Positions 1 through 8,181 of a DNA stretch of 64,000 nt are shown here, in pieces (positions within the stretch are counted from its first letter, which is position 1; each line of letters opens with the position of its first letter). Below the pieces are notes generated by a model. That model saw nothing but the letters and a program-made list of their open reading frames with translations. It did not search any database and was not told where the DNA came from. Made by a program: the position numbers and the translations under genes. Source of the stretch: Flavobacterium psychrophilum DSM 3660 = ATCC 49418 (lineage in GTDB: Bacteria; Bacteroidota; Bacteroidia; Flavobacteriales; Flavobacteriaceae); contig NZ_MUHE01000013.1 of NCBI RefSeq assembly GCF_002217405.1, positions 1 through 64,000 on the forward strand. The letters run 5' to 3'.

Positions 1-106
1 ATTTTAAGTGGACACTAGTGATGTTTTTTATATAATTCGTTGGTACTAGTTGCGAACAGTTAGAAAAGATTAATATAATTTAAAAATTAGATTCCGTAAA
101 ATAAAA

Positions 107-136
107 AAGCCTTGAAAAAATTAATTTTCAAGGCTT
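107..136 (-). terminator. Terminator of the DEAD-box helicase gene
   Basis: Arms AAGCCTTGAAAA (107-118) and TTTTCAAGGCTT (125-136) pair over 12 bp around a 6-base loop. An A-rich run to the left reads as a U-rich tail on the minus strand. It lies about 30 bases beyond the helicase stop codon. Nothing recognisable lies in bases 1-106. Confidence 0.85.
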
Positions 137-168
137 TTAGCTTTAAGACATTTGTCTCTATGACTTAT

Positions 169-2103
169 TTAACTTCTTCTTGGTCTTTTAGGTCTTTCGG
201 AACTTGATTCTGAAGCACCACGTGGTGTAAAACCTGACCCTGAACGTCTTTCGTTTCTTGGCGCTCTATCTGAAGATTCGTTTCTTCCAAAACCACCTTC
301 TCTTGGTGCTGATCCTCTGCTGAATCCGCCTTCTCTTGGTGCTGAACTTCTTGGGCCAAAAGCACCACCACCAGATCTTGGTGCTGCACTTCTTTCGCCT
401 CTAAAACCGCCACCACCAGAACTTCTTCCACCACCAGATCTTCCGTTATGATCACGACGACCAGAACTTGAACCACCGTCATTTTTAGAAATTTCAACGT
501 TTATTCTTCGTCCGTTAAGGTCGAATCCGTTCAAAACTTGCATTACTTTATCAGTATGTTCTGCATCGGTATTAAAGAAAGAGAACCCTTCTTTTACATC
601 TACTTTAAATACATCATCACGACCTAAATCTAATGTTTCTTTTAAGAAGTCTTTTAATTGCATCCAATCGAAATCGTCTCTAGAACCAATATTTACAAAA
701 TAACGAGTTGCGCCATTGTTGTTATTTTCTCTTGGAGCACCATCTCTATCATCACGCTCACGTCTGTCTGAACCTGAAGATTGGTTGGCTATATCTCTAT
801 TTTTCTTGTAGTAAGCAATAAAACGGTTAAATTCTACAGATACCATTTTCTTAATTAGCTCTTCTTTAGATAAATCTTCGAGAACGCTATTTATAGCTGG
901 TAAATAGTTGTCAATTTCGTGATCAACTTCTGTATCTTTAATTTTGTTTGCTAAGTGTAATAATTGTATTTCGCAGATTTCTATTCCAGAAGGAATTACT
1001 TTTTCTTCAAACTTTTGTTTGATAATTCTTTCGATAGAAGAAATTTTTCGAATTTCACTTTTAGTTACAATAACAATAGAAGTTCCTAGTTTTCCTGCAC
1101 GTCCTGTACGACCAGAACGGTGATTGTAGGTTTCTATTTCGTCTGGCAATTGGTAATTTACAACGTGTGTAACATTATCAACATCGATTCCACGAGCAGC
1201 CACATCAGTAGCTACAAGCATTTGTATTTGACGACCACGGAAAGCTTTCATAACTCCATCACGTTGTGCTTGAGATAAATCTCCGTGCAAAGCAGCAGCA
1301 CTATATCCATCTTCGACTAATTTTTCAGCCACAGCTTGTGTATCACGTTTTGTTCTACAAAAAACTACTGAGAAAATGTCTGGATTAGCATCGGCTAAAC
1401 GTTTTAAAGCTTCGTAACGATCACGTGCATTTACTAAGTAATATTCGTGAGAAACTGTTGCAGAACCTGAGTTTTTAGCTCCCACAGTAATTTCTATTGG
1501 ATCGGTCATGAATTGTTTTCCAATTCTAGCTACTTCAGCAGGCATTGTAGCAGAGAATAACCAAGTGTTTTTCTCGTCTGGCGTTGTAGATAGGATATTT
1601 ACGATGTCTTCGTAGAAACCCATGTTTAACATTTCGTCTGCCTCATCAAGAATACAGTAGTTTATTTGAGAAATATCAACTAACCTTCTGTTAATCATGT
1701 CTTGCATTCTTCCTGGAGTTGCTACAATAATTTGTGCTCCTCTTTTGATGTCTCTTGCTTGTTCTGTGATACTTGCACCTCCGTAAACCGCTACTACATT
1801 GATACCTTTTTCGTATTTCGAGTAGTTTTTAAGTTCGTTTGTAATCTGCAAACATAGTTCGCGAGTAGGTGATAAAATTAACGCCTGTGTATTTCTATTG
1901 TTGGCATCAATTTTTTGAATGACTGGAAAACCAAAAGCTGCTGTTTTCCCTGTCCCTGTCTGAGCCAACGCAACTAAATCAATGTCTTTTTCCAATAGCA
2001 TCGGAATCGCTTTCTCTTGTACTTCGGTCGGATTCTCAAATCCTAGATCGATAATCGCACGTAGTAGCGATTCTGTCAATCCTAATTGTTCAAATTTGTT
2101 CAT
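169..2103 (-). CDS. DEAD-box ATP-dependent RNA helicase with RNA-binding domain and RGG-rich tail
   Basis: This is an ATP-dependent RNA helicase of the DeaD/CshA type, expected to act in the cytoplasm on structured mRNA or ribosome precursors. The 644 residues show a Q motif near residue 29, AQTGTGKT (47-54), PTREL, TPGR, DEAD (153-156), SAT, RGID and HRSGRTGRAG in normal order. A DbpA-type RNA-binding domain follows at about 470-545 (starting RYFVNIGS). The last 90 residues are low-complexity G/R/S with repeated SAPREGG-like units, as in RGG RNA-binding tails. It is transcribed alone, with a TACTTTTG promoter box upstream and a strong terminator downstream. The exact physiological substrate cannot be read from sequence. 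Confidence 0.95.
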   Translation of the reverse strand: MNKFEQLGLTESLLRAIIDLGFENPTEVQEKAIPMLLEKDIDLVALAQTGTGKTAAFGFPVIQKIDANNRNTQALILSPTRELCLQITNELKNYSKYEKGINVVAVYGGASITEQARDIKRGAQIIVATPGRMQDMINRRLVDISQINYCILDEADEMLNMGFYEDIVNILSTTPDEKNTWLFSATMPAEVARIGKQFMTDPIEITVGAKNSGSATVSHEYYLVNARDRYEALKRLADANPDIFSVVFCRTKRDTQAVAEKLVEDGYSAAALHGDLSQAQRDGVMKAFRGRQIQMLVATDVAARGIDVDNVTHVVNYQLPDEIETYNHRSGRTGRAGKLGTSIVIVTKSEIRKISSIERIIKQKFEEKVIPSGIEICEIQLLHLANKIKDTEVDHEIDNYLPAINSVLEDLSKEELIKKMVSVEFNRFIAYYKKNRDIANQSSGSDRRERDDRDGAPRENNNNGATRYFVNIGSRDDFDWMQLKDFLKETLDLGRDDVFKVDVKEGFSFFNTDAEHTDKVMQVLNGFDLNGRRINVEISKNDGGSSSGRRDHNGRSGGGRSSGGGGFRGERSAAPRSGGGAFGPRSSAPREGGFSRGSAPREGGFGRNESSDRAPRNERRSGSGFTPRGASESSSERPKRPRRS

Positions 2104-2124
2104 TATTTATTTTTAAATTCGGTG

Positions 2125-2132
2125 CAAAAGTA
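2125..2132 (-). promoter_or_regulatory. -7 box (TACTTTTG) of the helicase gene
   Basis: Read on the minus strand, TACTTTTG followed by CACC lies 22 bases before the ATG and fits the Bacteroidetes TAnnTTTG element. No clear TTG is present 17-19 bases upstream, so the -33 half is weak. The same 12-mer, TACTTTTGCACC, recurs in the rpsF promoter at 33657-33668. Confidence 0.6.
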
Positions 2133-2203
2133 CGTCGAATAAACGAAATAAACTAATGTTAAATGGAGAATTAAAAATTTATTAACAATTGAAAATCAAT
2201 ACG

Positions 2204-2776
2204 TTAATTTTTAAAGAAGTCTATAAGCGCTCTTGTTGCTTTGCCACGATGGCTAATATTTGCTTTTTCTTCGAGCGAAATTTGAGCAAAAGTATATTGA
2301 TAACCTTCTGGTTGAAAGATAGGATCGTAGCCAAAACCCTGATTTCCAATCTTATTTTTAACAATATTTCCTTTAGCAATTCCTGTAAATAAATGCTGTT
2401 TGTTATTAATATTTAAACAAATAACAGTTTTAAATTGGGCATTTCTATTGGTTTTATCATCTAATTCAGTCAACAACTTATCCATATTATCGTTGTCATT
2501 ACGTTGTTCGCCAGCATAACGAGCAGAAAAAACACCTGGTTGTCCGTTTAGTACTTCGACTTCAAGTCCTGTATCGTCAGCAAAACAATCGTAACCGTAT
2601 TTTTGGGTTACATAATTTGCTTTTAGAATAGCATTCCCTTCTATAGTATTAGCAGTTTCAGGAATATCTTCATGACATCCTATATCTGAAAGACTAAGTA
2701 TTTTGATGCTTTCTGGAAGCATACTTTGTATTTCTAGGATTTTATTTTTATTGTTTGAAGCAAATACGAGCTGCAT
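2204..2776 (-). CDS. rdgB: dITP/XTP pyrophosphatase (RdgB/HAM1 family)
   Basis: The enzyme hydrolyses non-canonical purine triphosphates (dITP, XTP) to monophosphates and keeps them out of DNA. The 190 residues match the family length. The N-terminus has the FASNNKNK nucleotide-binding motif; next come EGNA-LKA, the metal-binding DDTGLEV block, the PGVFSARYAG signature and near the C-terminus FGYDPIF and SHRGKA. The start ATG opens directly on the conserved strand (MQLVFASNN). It lies downstream of guaB on the same strand with 132 bases between them that contain a palindrome, so it may have its own promoter. Confidence 0.95.
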   Translation of the reverse strand: MQLVFASNNKNKILEIQSMLPESIKILSLSDIGCHEDIPETANTIEGNAILKANYVTQKYGYDCFADDTGLEVEVLNGQPGVFSARYAGEQRNDNDNMDKLLTELDDKTNRNAQFKTVICLNINNKQHLFTGIAKGNIVKNKIGNQGFGYDPIFQPEGYQYTFAQISLEEKANISHRGKATRALIDFFKN

Positions 2777-2798
2777 GATTGTATTGTTTTTTTTAACA

Positions 2799-2872
2799 GG
2801 ATTTTTACAGCAACATGTTTAATTTCTTAATTAATGTAAATCTGTAAAAATCCGTATTAATCTTTGGCTAAT
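2799..2872. repeat. Long-loop palindrome between rdgB and guaB
   Basis: GGATTTTTACAG (2799-2810) and CTGTAAAAATCC (2842-2853) are perfect 12-base inverted arms with a 31-base loop. They are followed by a tract ending TTTGGCTAA. The tract recalls the GCCACAG...CTGTGGC palindromic intergenic elements common in flavobacterial genomes, and it may be a decayed relative of the elements at 50358 and 56508. It could also act as a terminator for guaB, since it sits just past that stop codon. Confidence 0.45.
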
Positions 2873-2908
2873 TTTTCTTTTCGTATGAACAAAAGATGTG
2901 TGTTTTAA

Positions 2909-4381
2909 TTACCTCGAATAATTGGGTGCTTCCTTAGTAATGGTAACATTATGCGGGTGACTTTCGCCTATTCCGCTGGTGGTGATTCTTACAAAACGTC
3001 CTGTTTCCTGTAGCGTCGCAATGTCTTTGGCACCACAGTACCCCATTCCTGCACGAAGCCCGCCAATAAATTGTTGCATACTTTCGTTCAATTCTCCTTT
3101 ATATGGTACTCGCCCTACGATTCCTTCGGGAACTAATTTTTTGATATCGTCTTCTACATCTTGAAAATAACGATCTTTAGATCCTTCTTGCATGGCTTCA
3201 ACGGAGCCCATTCCTCGATAAGATTTAAATTTTCTACCTTCAAAAATAATGGTTTCACCTGGAGATTCTTTTGTTCCTGCTAAAAGCGATCCTAACATCA
3301 CACAGTCTGCTCCTGCTGCAATAGCTTTAGGAATATCGCCTGTGTAACGAATACCGCCATCGGCAATTACTGGAACTCCTGTTCCTTTTAGCGCTGCCGC
3401 TACTTCTAGTACTGCCGAAAATTGTGGAAAACCTACTCCTGCAACTACACGGGTGGTACATATAGAGCCTGGCCCTATTCCTACCTTTACAGCATCGGCA
3501 CCGTTTTCTACTAAATATAGAGCAGCTTCTGGTGTGGCTATATTTCCTACTATAACATCTAAATTGGGAAATTTTGCTTTTACTAATTTTAAAACATCTA
3601 CTACTCCTTTTGTGTGTCCGTGGGCTGTGTCTATAATTACTGCATCGACACCTGCATTTACAAGTGCAGTTGCTCTTTCAACTGCATCGGCGGTAACACC
3701 AAGCGCTGCTGCAACACGCAAACGGCCAAATTTATCTTTGTTGGCGTTTGGTTTTTGGGTTAATTTTGTAATATCTCTAAAAGTGATTAAACCTACTAAC
3801 TCGTTTTTATGATTTATTACAGGAAGTTTTTCTATTTTATGACCTTGTAGTACAACTTCTGCTTCTTGTAATGAAGTGCCTTCGGCAACGGTAACTAAAT
3901 TTTCTTTAGTCATTATTTCTACAATAGGTCTTGAGCCATTTTTTTCGAAACGCAAATCTCTATTGGTAACTATTCCTTTTAAGGTTTTATTTTCATCTAC
4001 TATTGGAATACCGCCAATACCAAACTCTTTCATTGCCATTTTAGCATCTGCAACTGTAGCGGTCATTAGTAAAGTAACCGGATCGATTATCATACCAGAC
4101 TCCGCACGTTTTACTTTACGTACTTTTGCTGCTTGTTGCTCGATGGTCATGTTTTTATGCAAAACACCTATTCCTCCTTCTTGTGCCATTGCTATTGCCA
4201 TAGCACTTTCGGTCACGGTATCCATGGCAGCAGAAACTATGGGGGTGTTTAGTGTTATATTTCGTGAAAAATGTGTTTTTATACTTACTTCGCGTGGCAA
4301 TACCTCTGAATAACTTGGAATAAGTAATACATCATCGTAAGTTAGTCCTTCTCCGATGATTTTAGAATTGTGTGCTTTCAT
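2909..4381 (-). CDS. guaB: Inosine-5'-monophosphate dehydrogenase
   Basis: It oxidises IMP to XMP with NAD+, the committed step of guanine nucleotide synthesis. The protein has 490 residues, the usual length. A TIM-barrel catalytic domain is interrupted at about 98-208 by two CBS domains. The catalytic loop reads GPGSICTTR with Cys at about 308, and the later NAD/K+ motifs ([16 protein letters not shown]) are intact. I take the ATG at 4379-4381 (MKAHNSK) as the start; an in-frame TTG two codons upstream is a weaker choice. A TATATTTG -7 box lies at 4413-4420 on the minus strand. Confidence 0.97.
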   Translation of the reverse strand: MKAHNSKIIGEGLTYDDVLLIPSYSEVLPREVSIKTHFSRNITLNTPIVSAAMDTVTESAMAIAMAQEGGIGVLHKNMTIEQQAAKVRKVKRAESGMIIDPVTLLMTATVADAKMAMKEFGIGGIPIVDENKTLKGIVTNRDLRFEKNGSRPIVEIMTKENLVTVAEGTSLQEAEVVLQGHKIEKLPVINHKNELVGLITFRDITKLTQKPNANKDKFGRLRVAAALGVTADAVERATALVNAGVDAVIIDTAHGHTKGVVDVLKLVKAKFPNLDVIVGNIATPEAALYLVENGADAVKVGIGPGSICTTRVVAGVGFPQFSAVLEVAAALKGTGVPVIADGGIRYTGDIPKAIAAGADCVMLGSLLAGTKESPGETIIFEGRKFKSYRGMGSVEAMQEGSKDRYFQDVEDDIKKLVPEGIVGRVPYKGELNESMQQFIGGLRAGMGYCGAKDIATLQETGRFVRITTSGIGESHPHNVTITKEAPNYSR

Positions 4382-4499
4382 ATGCAATTTGAAGTTGTAG
4401 TTAAATTGCGTGCAAATATAGTGTTTTAATTTTAGATTTCAGATGTTAGATTTGAGATTTATAAAATCAAGTCAGTTTTGAATTGGGTTTATTCTAAAA

Positions 4500-4577
4500 T
4501 ATAGCTAAAAAAGGCTATAAATATAGTTTATAGCTAAAAAAGGCTATAAATATAGTTTATAGCTAATAAAAGCTATA
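4500..4577. repeat. Three 29-bp direct repeats, each holding a TATAGCT/AGCTATA palindrome
   Basis: A 29-bp unit repeats at 4501, 4530 and 4559. Each carries an inverted repeat: TATAGC...GCTATA at 4500-4519, the same at 4529-4548, and TATAGCT...AGCTATA at 4558-4577. The third copy has diverged outside the arms and its right arm overlaps the TATATTTG promoter box of the next gene. The spacing, close to three helical turns, puts the palindromes on roughly one DNA face. This looks like a set of operators. The neighbouring helix-turn-helix protein is the obvious candidate ligand, which is inference. Confidence 0.75.
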
Positions 4578-4583
4578 TATTTG
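4576..4583 (+). promoter_or_regulatory. -7 box (TATATTTG) of the SatD-like gene
   Basis: TATATTTG fits the flavobacterial -7 consensus and abuts the third palindrome. No TTG is seen at the normal -33 distance; the palindromic repeats occupy that place, which suggests regulated or assisted initiation. A start site some 5-7 bases downstream leaves only the ATG at 4605 usable and excludes the in-frame TTG at 4581. Confidence 0.65.
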
Positions 4584-4604
4584 TTTTCTTTAAAAGTAGA
4601 AAAG

Positions 4605-5297
4605 ATGAATGAGAAAATAGTTTTATCTGGAGATATTATTGCTTCTACTAGTTTAGCCAATGAAGCAAAATCGACTTTAGAATTGGAGTTAAAGACATTA
4701 ATTTTAATATTAGGAAATAATTTTTCTATTTATGGAAGAGTTATAAAAGGTGATTATTTAGAAATGGTAATCGAAAATCCTGAAGATGCTTTAGCTATTG
4801 CAATCATAATAAAAAGTTATATAAAATCGATTGTTTTAACTACAGATATTGATTCCTCAAGAAGTAAATACTTTAAAAATTATGGCATTCGATTGGCAAT
4901 TGGATATGGAGAACTGACTAGATATGACAAGCTAAACGGAGTTATAGATGGTGAAGCGATTTACTTTTCCGGAAGAAGAATAAGTGAAGAACGTACTACT
5001 TATGACAAAGAACGAATTGTAATAAAAAACACACTTTTTTTTAACTCTAATAACGAGAATTTAAATGAAAATATAAATTGTATTGTAGCTTTATTAGATG
5101 TTTTAATAAGTAATGCAACAGCTAAGCAATGTAAAATTTTATATCTTCGTTTATTGGGATTGAGCGAACAAGAAATTGCTACTCAAATTGGAGTGAAACA
5201 ACCAACAGTGAACAAACAACTAACGAGTATTGGCTGGAATGCAATTGAGAAATCTGTAGTTTATTTTAGTTCCCTTTTTAAAGAAATGAAATTATGA
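4605..5297 (+). CDS. SatD family protein with C-terminal helix-turn-helix
   Basis: The 230-residue protein belongs to the SatD family, whose biochemical role is unknown. The N-terminal two thirds show, in order, LSGDII near the start, a GDYLEM strand followed by a helix rich in Ala and Ile, RLAIGYGEL, then GEAIYFSGRRISEE. This succession resembles the class III nucleotide cyclase fold without a convincing catalytic set. The last 60 residues (LRLLGLSEQEIATQIG, then VKQPTVNKQL) are a sigma-70 region-4/LuxR-like HTH. It overlaps the following DUF3307 pseudogene by 4 bases, the usual family arrangement. Three palindromes lie in its promoter, so autoregulation is plausible. Confidence 0.8.
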   Translation: MNEKIVLSGDIIASTSLANEAKSTLELELKTLILILGNNFSIYGRVIKGDYLEMVIENPEDALAIAIIIKSYIKSIVLTTDIDSSRSKYFKNYGIRLAIGYGELTRYDKLNGVIDGEAIYFSGRRISEERTTYDKERIVIKNTLFFNSNNENLNENINCIVALLDVLISNATAKQCKILYLRLLGLSEQEIATQIGVKQPTVNKQLTSIGWNAIEKSVVYFSSLFKEMKL

Positions 5298-5737
5298 TGG
5301 TAAAAATGCTTATTTTACAAATAATAGCCCACATATTGAGTGATTATTTTTTTCAGACAGATGCTAGCGCAAAAGAGAAAAATGAAAATGATTTTAAAAG
5401 TCAATTTTTATTAAAAAATGCTTTTAATTACTTTTATCTGTTCGTGGTTATTTTCGTTTGATGTAAACTTAGAGAAACCTTTGTTGCGGGTAAAATTGAA
5501 AGTATTTCAGATACTATTATCGAACTTAAAAATGCTGGAAAACTAATTGGAATTTTAGAACGAATCTTAGTATTAACATTTGTAATTATTGGAAAACTGG
5601 AAATAGTAGGGTTTCTTATTGCTGCAAAATCTATTTTGAGATATAAAGATACTAATACAATTAAGACTGAATATGTGCTAATTGGAACAATGCTTAGTTT
5701 TGGGATTGCAATAATGATTGGATTGCTAATTGATTAA
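5294..5737 (+). pseudogene. Broken DUF3307 membrane protein gene
   Basis: The frame opens at 5294 overlapping the SatD-like stop and gives an N-terminal DUF3307-like segment (LILQIIAHILSDYFFQ, then TDASAKEKNE) that hits TGA at 5459-5461. The same frame then continues to 5737 and encodes the recognisable C-terminus (NAGKLIGILERIL, LIAAKSILRY, YVLIGTMLSFGIA). Intact family members have about 230-240 residues; here only about 145 codons remain, so roughly 90 central codons are deleted and a stop lies near the junction. The partner SatD-like gene is intact. Read-through or two separate peptides cannot be excluded, but a dead gene is most likely. Confidence 0.75.
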
Positions 5738-5765
5738 TTCTAGTATTTATTTATTACTGATGATT

Positions 5766-5910
5766 TAGCCCAGATTGTAGTGGAAAACATTTTGAAATAC
5801 AATTGTATTTTTTCTTGGCAAAAAACAACGACCAAAGGAAGTTCGTTTTTTGACTTAGAAAAAAATAATTGTATGAGAAATTTTGTAACGAAAAGCTGGA
5901 AATAGCTCCT
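5766..5910 (+). repeat. Dispersed hairpin element, copy A (diverged)
   Basis: Starts TAGCCCAGATTGTAGTGGAA and ends AAGCTGGAAATAGCTCCT, the two ends shared with the other copies in this window (7979, 18108, 37252, 49343 and 57914). The middle is longer than in the compact copies and holds a T/A-rich stem. It lies between convergent genes, the broken DUF3307 gene and HMG-CoA lyase. Confidence 0.65.
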
Positions 5911-5917
5911 AAAAATA

Positions 5918-6784
5918 CTAATGATATAAATTGAATATTTTTGATGCTTCGTTATAAGCACTTTCGAAGCTCATCGGGCTGGTGTTTGTGTTTTGTTTTT
6001 GAGTGGTAAAATAGGATAATATTTTTTCGGTTGGCATATTTCCCGTTAAATCGTCTTTTGCCATAGGGCAACCGCCAAAGCCCTGAATTGCTCCATCATA
6101 ACGGCGACAACCTGCTTTGTAGGCGGCGTCTATTTTTTCATGCCATTTGTTTGGGGTGGTATGCAAATGGGCACCAAACTCAATATTTGGGTATTGGGGT
6201 ATTAAATTTGAGAATAAATAACTAATTACTTCTGGTGTAGATGAACCCACGGTATCAGACAAGGAAAGGATTTTGACCCCCATATTGGCTAATTTTTCTG
6301 TCCATTCGCCTACAATTTCGACATTCCAAGGGTCACCATAAGGATTACCAAATCCCATAGAAATATAGGTTACGACTTCTTTATTTGTTCTATCGGCAAT
6401 GTGTAAAATTTCTTGTAAAGTAACTAGAGATTCTGCAATGGTTTTGTGGGTATTTCGCATTTGGAAATTCTCTGATATAGAAAACGGGAATCCTAGATAT
6501 TTAATTTCCTTGTAAATAGATGCGTTTTGGGCTCCTTGTGTGTTGGCAATAATGGCTAATAATTTGCTTTGAGTTTGCGATAAATCGAGTTGTGCTAAAA
6601 CTTCGACCGTGTCTTGCATTTGCGGAATGGCTTTTGGGGATACAAAACTTCCAAAATCGATGGTATCGAAACCTACTCGCAAAAGCGATTGAATGTAGGC
6701 TACTTTTTTCTCGGTAGGAATAAACGCTTTGATGCCTTGCATGGCATCACGAGGGCATTCGATAATTTTTATTGGTTGGTTCAT
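5918..6784 (-). CDS. mvaB: Hydroxymethylglutaryl-CoA lyase family protein
   Basis: It cleaves HMG-CoA to acetyl-CoA and acetoacetate, typically the last step of leucine degradation. The 288 residues form one HMGL-like TIM barrel. The opening IIECPRDAMQG supplies the Arg-Asp pair, ISMGFGNPYGDPW is conserved, GAHLHTT holds the metal His pair, and GFGGCPMAKDD matches the lyase signature with its catalytic Cys. An ATG at 6782-6784 (MNQPIKI) fits better than one four codons upstream. It follows pyrD on the same strand with a gap of about 22 bases and is probably co-transcribed. Related aldolases (isopropylmalate synthase type) lack the GGCP signature, so the call is fairly firm. Confidence 0.88.
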   Translation of the reverse strand: MNQPIKIIECPRDAMQGIKAFIPTEKKVAYIQSLLRVGFDTIDFGSFVSPKAIPQMQDTVEVLAQLDLSQTQSKLLAIIANTQGAQNASIYKEIKYLGFPFSISENFQMRNTHKTIAESLVTLQEILHIADRTNKEVVTYISMGFGNPYGDPWNVEIVGEWTEKLANMGVKILSLSDTVGSSTPEVISYLFSNLIPQYPNIEFGAHLHTTPNKWHEKIDAAYKAGCRRYDGAIQGFGGCPMAKDDLTGNMPTEKILSYFTTQKQNTNTSPMSFESAYNEASKIFNLYH

Positions 6785-6806
6785 GTATAAAGGCAAAGTG
6801 GTAAAG

Positions 6807-7859
6807 TTACAAACTTTTTTTAAGAATTTCTTTATTTATAGCTTTTACTAGTGCGGGGCCTTCGTAAATGAAACCGGTATAAAGCTGAATTAGGCTTGCT
6901 CCTGCTTCTAGTTTTTCGATAGCATCTTGTACGCAATGTATTCCTCCTACGCCTATTATTGGGAATGCTTTGTTGCTTTTTTGGGATAAAAAACGAATGA
7001 CTTCGGTAGATCGATTGGTGAGTGGTTTGCCTGATAATCCTCCCATTTCTATTCGATTTATAGATTGTAATCCTTCGCGAGAAATGGTGGTGTTTGTTGC
7101 TATTATACCTGCAATTTTTGTGGTTTTTACAATATCGATAATATCTAAAAGTTGCTCGTTTGTTAAATCGGGGGCAATTTTTAGCAAAATAGGTTTAGCT
7201 CCGCTCGATTGGGCTCCGTCTCGGGTTTGTTTTTGCTTGTTTTGGTTTTTATTTTGAAGTGTATTTAACAATTGTGTTAACGGCTCTTTTTCTTGTAGCT
7301 CACGAAGATTTGGTGTATTAGGCGAACTAACATTTACTACAAAATAATCGACATAATCATATAAAGCATCGAAACAAATTTCGTAATCGGAAGTGGCATT
7401 TTCGTTTGGAGTGAGCTTGTTTTTACCTATGTTTCCGCCTATTAGAACTCCGTTATTTTTCTTTAATCGTTCGACCGCTTCGAGAACCCCGCCGTTATTA
7501 AAACCCATTCGATTAATGATTGCTGAGTCTTCTTGTAAACGAAATAATCGTTTTTTAGGATTTCCTTCTTGCCCTTTTGGGGTTAGTGTACCTATTTCGA
7601 TAAAGCCAAATCCGAAATTGGATAATTCTTTATAAAGCTTGGCATCTTTATCGAAACCAGCGGCAAGTCCTACTGGATTTTTAAATTTTAACCCAAAAAC
7701 TTCTCTTTCTAATCGTTTGTCGTTTACCTCATACAAAGATTTGAAAATTGAGGTAAATCCTGGAATTTTAGCTATTGTTCTAATTAATGAAAAAGTGAAA
7801 TAATGCACTTTTTCTGGATCAAAGCAGAAAAGTATTGGTCTAATAATGAGTTTGTACAT
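6807..7859 (-). CDS. pyrD: Dihydroorotate dehydrogenase (quinone), class 2
   Basis: It oxidises dihydroorotate to orotate in pyrimidine synthesis and passes electrons to the quinone pool at the inner membrane. The 350-residue frame starts at the ATG 7857-7859 ([11 protein letters not shown]), with the N-terminal membrane-associating helix of class 2 enzymes. Visible motifs are [33 protein letters not shown] with the class 2 catalytic Ser, LLKIAPD and IGVGGI. The reading frame stays open 60 codons further upstream, but that stretch runs into dispersed element B and is not coding. A TATTTTTG box lies just before the start on the minus strand. Confidence 0.95.
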
Positions 7860-7978
7860 TTGTTGTTGTGTTGTGTTTTGCAAAAATATAAAATTGGTTT
7901 TAGATTTAAGGTTTGAAAACTTTAAAATTAAAAAAATTAAATATTGAAAGTTAAATACTTTAAAACACCGAAATGTAC

Positions 7979-8104
7979 TAGCCCCTGATGAAGTAGAAAT
8001 CATTTTTTGAGATTTTTTAAACAAAAAACAGAACTTCAATAAAATTTTATTTTAATAGCATTTTAGCAAACTTCCTTATGAAACTAATAGCAGGAAATAG
8101 CGCC
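7979..8104 (+). repeat. Dispersed hairpin element, copy B
   Basis: Starts TAGCCCCTGATGAAGTAGAA and ends AATAGCAGGAAATAGCGCC. It contains a stem of ATTTTTTGAGATTTTTTA with AAACAAAAAACAG and a longer insert than copy C. It fills most of the 322-base divergent gap between pyrD and the lipoprotein gene. The remainder of that gap holds AT-rich sequence and the lipoprotein promoter. Confidence 0.65.
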
Positions 8105-8136
8105 TTATTTTTTTTATCATAAAAACGGCATCTTTT

Positions 8137-8166
8137 TTGAAGTGCCATTAAAATAAAATACATTTG
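8137..8166 (+). promoter_or_regulatory. Promoter of the 8182 lipoprotein gene
   Basis: TTG at 8137-8139 is followed after 19 bases by TACATTTG at 8159-8166, a textbook Bacteroidetes -33/-7 pair. The ATG is 16 bases beyond. Confidence 0.75.
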
Positions 8167-8181
8167 TAAAAATTAAGAATC

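Noticed and set aside
165-497. 110-codon minus-strand frame
   Set aside because: It is another frame of the helicase RGG-rich tail; the repetitive G/R/S codons read open in several frames.
3453-4313. Two long plus-strand frames over guaB
   Set aside because: Antisense shadows of a strongly conserved gene; products are low-complexity Ser/Thr/Phe-rich with no family match.
4501-4588. CRISPR-like short direct repeats
   Set aside because: Only three units, no spacers, no cas genes; they are palindromic and sit on a promoter.
7860-8039. 60-codon N-terminal extension of PyrD
   Set aside because: Overlaps dispersed element B and does not resemble PyrD; the conserved start MYKLIIRP at 7859 fits the class 2 family.
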